Below, in pieces: positions 16,186 to 17,077 of a stretch of 17,077 bases of DNA. The stretch's first letter is position 1; the number at the start of each line of letters is the position of its first letter. Made by a program: the position numbers and the translations under genes. This DNA is from Microthrixaceae bacterium (GTDB lineage Bacteria > Actinomycetota > Acidimicrobiia > Acidimicrobiales > Iamiaceae), in the NCBI GenBank assembly GCA_016702505.1, contig JADJDU010000005.1:1-17077 (forward strand). Reading direction: 5' to 3'. Below the pieces are notes generated by a model, which had not been told where the DNA came from, ran no database searches, and saw only the letters and a program-made list of their open reading frames with translations.

Positions 16186-17077
16186 CACGCTTGGCGTCGG
16201 CGCTCACCGGACATGGGTCCGGCTGGCTGGGCGCCGGCTCCGTTCCTAATCCGCGGCTTTACGTCCTTTGTCATCACCTGCCATCAGGAACCGCGGGTCA
16301 ACTGCTCGCCAATCCAAACAGAGACCTGAGACCGCGCCACCGGCCGCTTCTATGCCAACTAACAACCGCCACTGTTCTGATGCAGAATCGGACAGACTCA
16401 TCGCTGAACAGGTAGTCGCGCACTGACTGCCGGAACCCGCCGGAGGAGGCTCACTTGCGAGGGCAGGCCTCCAGGCCTTGACTACTAGCCTCAGGGTTGG
16501 TCGCGTCCAGATAGAGGGCCCGCCCTACCAACGGTCAATGATTCCCGAGATCAATGGAGTCGATCCTTACCTGGAACGACGCAGTGGTTCCCCCCAACGA
16601 AGTCCGCATAATGCTGCAACTCTTCGTCTGATGTAGCAAGAGTGCAAAGCTCATCAAGGCATTCAACTGCAATGCCTCAACCCATAGGCATGATTGACGA
16701 AAGACAGTAACCACTCCACGCCAGACAATTCTTCTCATAGTCGACATCGTGGAGGAAGGCATTTGTGATTGGCCTCATGCGGGAGCGAAGACGCCTCAGA
16801 AACGCGTTGCCCAGGCCAACAACTGGGTCCCCATCGCCCCTCTCCGGTGCAAGCCACTTTTGAGGGATTGCCCCTATAAGTCAATTCAGAGGACGACTGC
16901 ACGAAAACACGATCTTCAGTTCATCAGTTGAATATACAGATAGATCAACATTTTCCGAGAACCGGATCCTCCACTTTGGGACGCCAGGAAGCCAATACAT
17001 CACGGAGGAGTTCGGTGCTCGGGTGAATGGCCGCTCACGCCTGCACTAACCCGCCCCGACATGGCAGAGGCTGCTGC
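16186..17077. other. Lower-GC stretch to the window end, no gene recognised
   Basis: Base composition becomes more even here, as at 3.8-4.7 kb. The longest frames are 16535-16762 (minus, 75 codons, hydrophobic and Met/Leu rich) and 16749-16931 (plus, 60 codons). Neither shows a motif I know. No tRNA, terminator or repeat stood out. It may be horizontally acquired DNA next to the insertion sequences, or intergenic. Confidence 0.35.

Overview
The window is high-GC bacterial DNA, probably from an actinomycete (Actinomycetota). The evidence is an ilvB-ilvN-ilvC operon behind a very short LVV-type leader peptide, a near-leaderless promoter, actinobacterial-style secreted beta-domains inside an Rhs protein, and codon use biased to G/C in third positions. 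A class such as Acidimicrobiia is possible, but I cannot fix it from sequence alone.

Layout. 257-1573 (minus): O-acetylhomoserine sulfhydrylase (metY-type), whose reading frame is interrupted several times. 1574-3007: no convincing gene. 3008-3780: insertion-sequence debris, comprising a 5' IS21-type fragment with paired end repeats, a short unidentified ORF tail, and a solitary copy of an IS30-family end. 3781-4737: a stretch of visibly lower GC that holds a possible small membrane/PH-like protein (immunity candidate) and the region where an Rhs toxin tip would lie. 4738-9556 (minus): a large secreted Rhs/YD-repeat protein. It has a signal peptide, many YD repeats, three copies of a CDG-containing beta-domain set into the repeats, and a classical Rhs core end. 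Just upstream of its signal peptide is a 27-bp (GA)n tract that lies in an open reading frame and could act as a phase-variation switch. 9959-13422 (minus): ilvC, ilvN and ilvB, which make the branched-chain amino acid precursors. The operon is preceded by a 36-nt leader ORF, a terminator-like attenuator hairpin and a good promoter (13532-13657).

13667-16185: a transposon with an rve-type DDE transposase, ending only about 10 bp from the ilv promoter. It has been split by a complete IS30-family element (13917-14973) whose transposase is intact. The right end of the outer element is a cluster of direct and inverted end repeats. 16186-17077: lower-GC DNA with nothing recognisable.

Caution: almost every conserved gene here, including ilvB, ilvN and ilvC, is frame-disrupted at multiple points, some in or next to homopolymers, whereas the IS30 transposase is intact. 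The simplest reading is uncorrected indel errors in the assembly, not a pile-up of pseudogenes. I have therefore annotated the genes over their full homologous span and noted where frames change.
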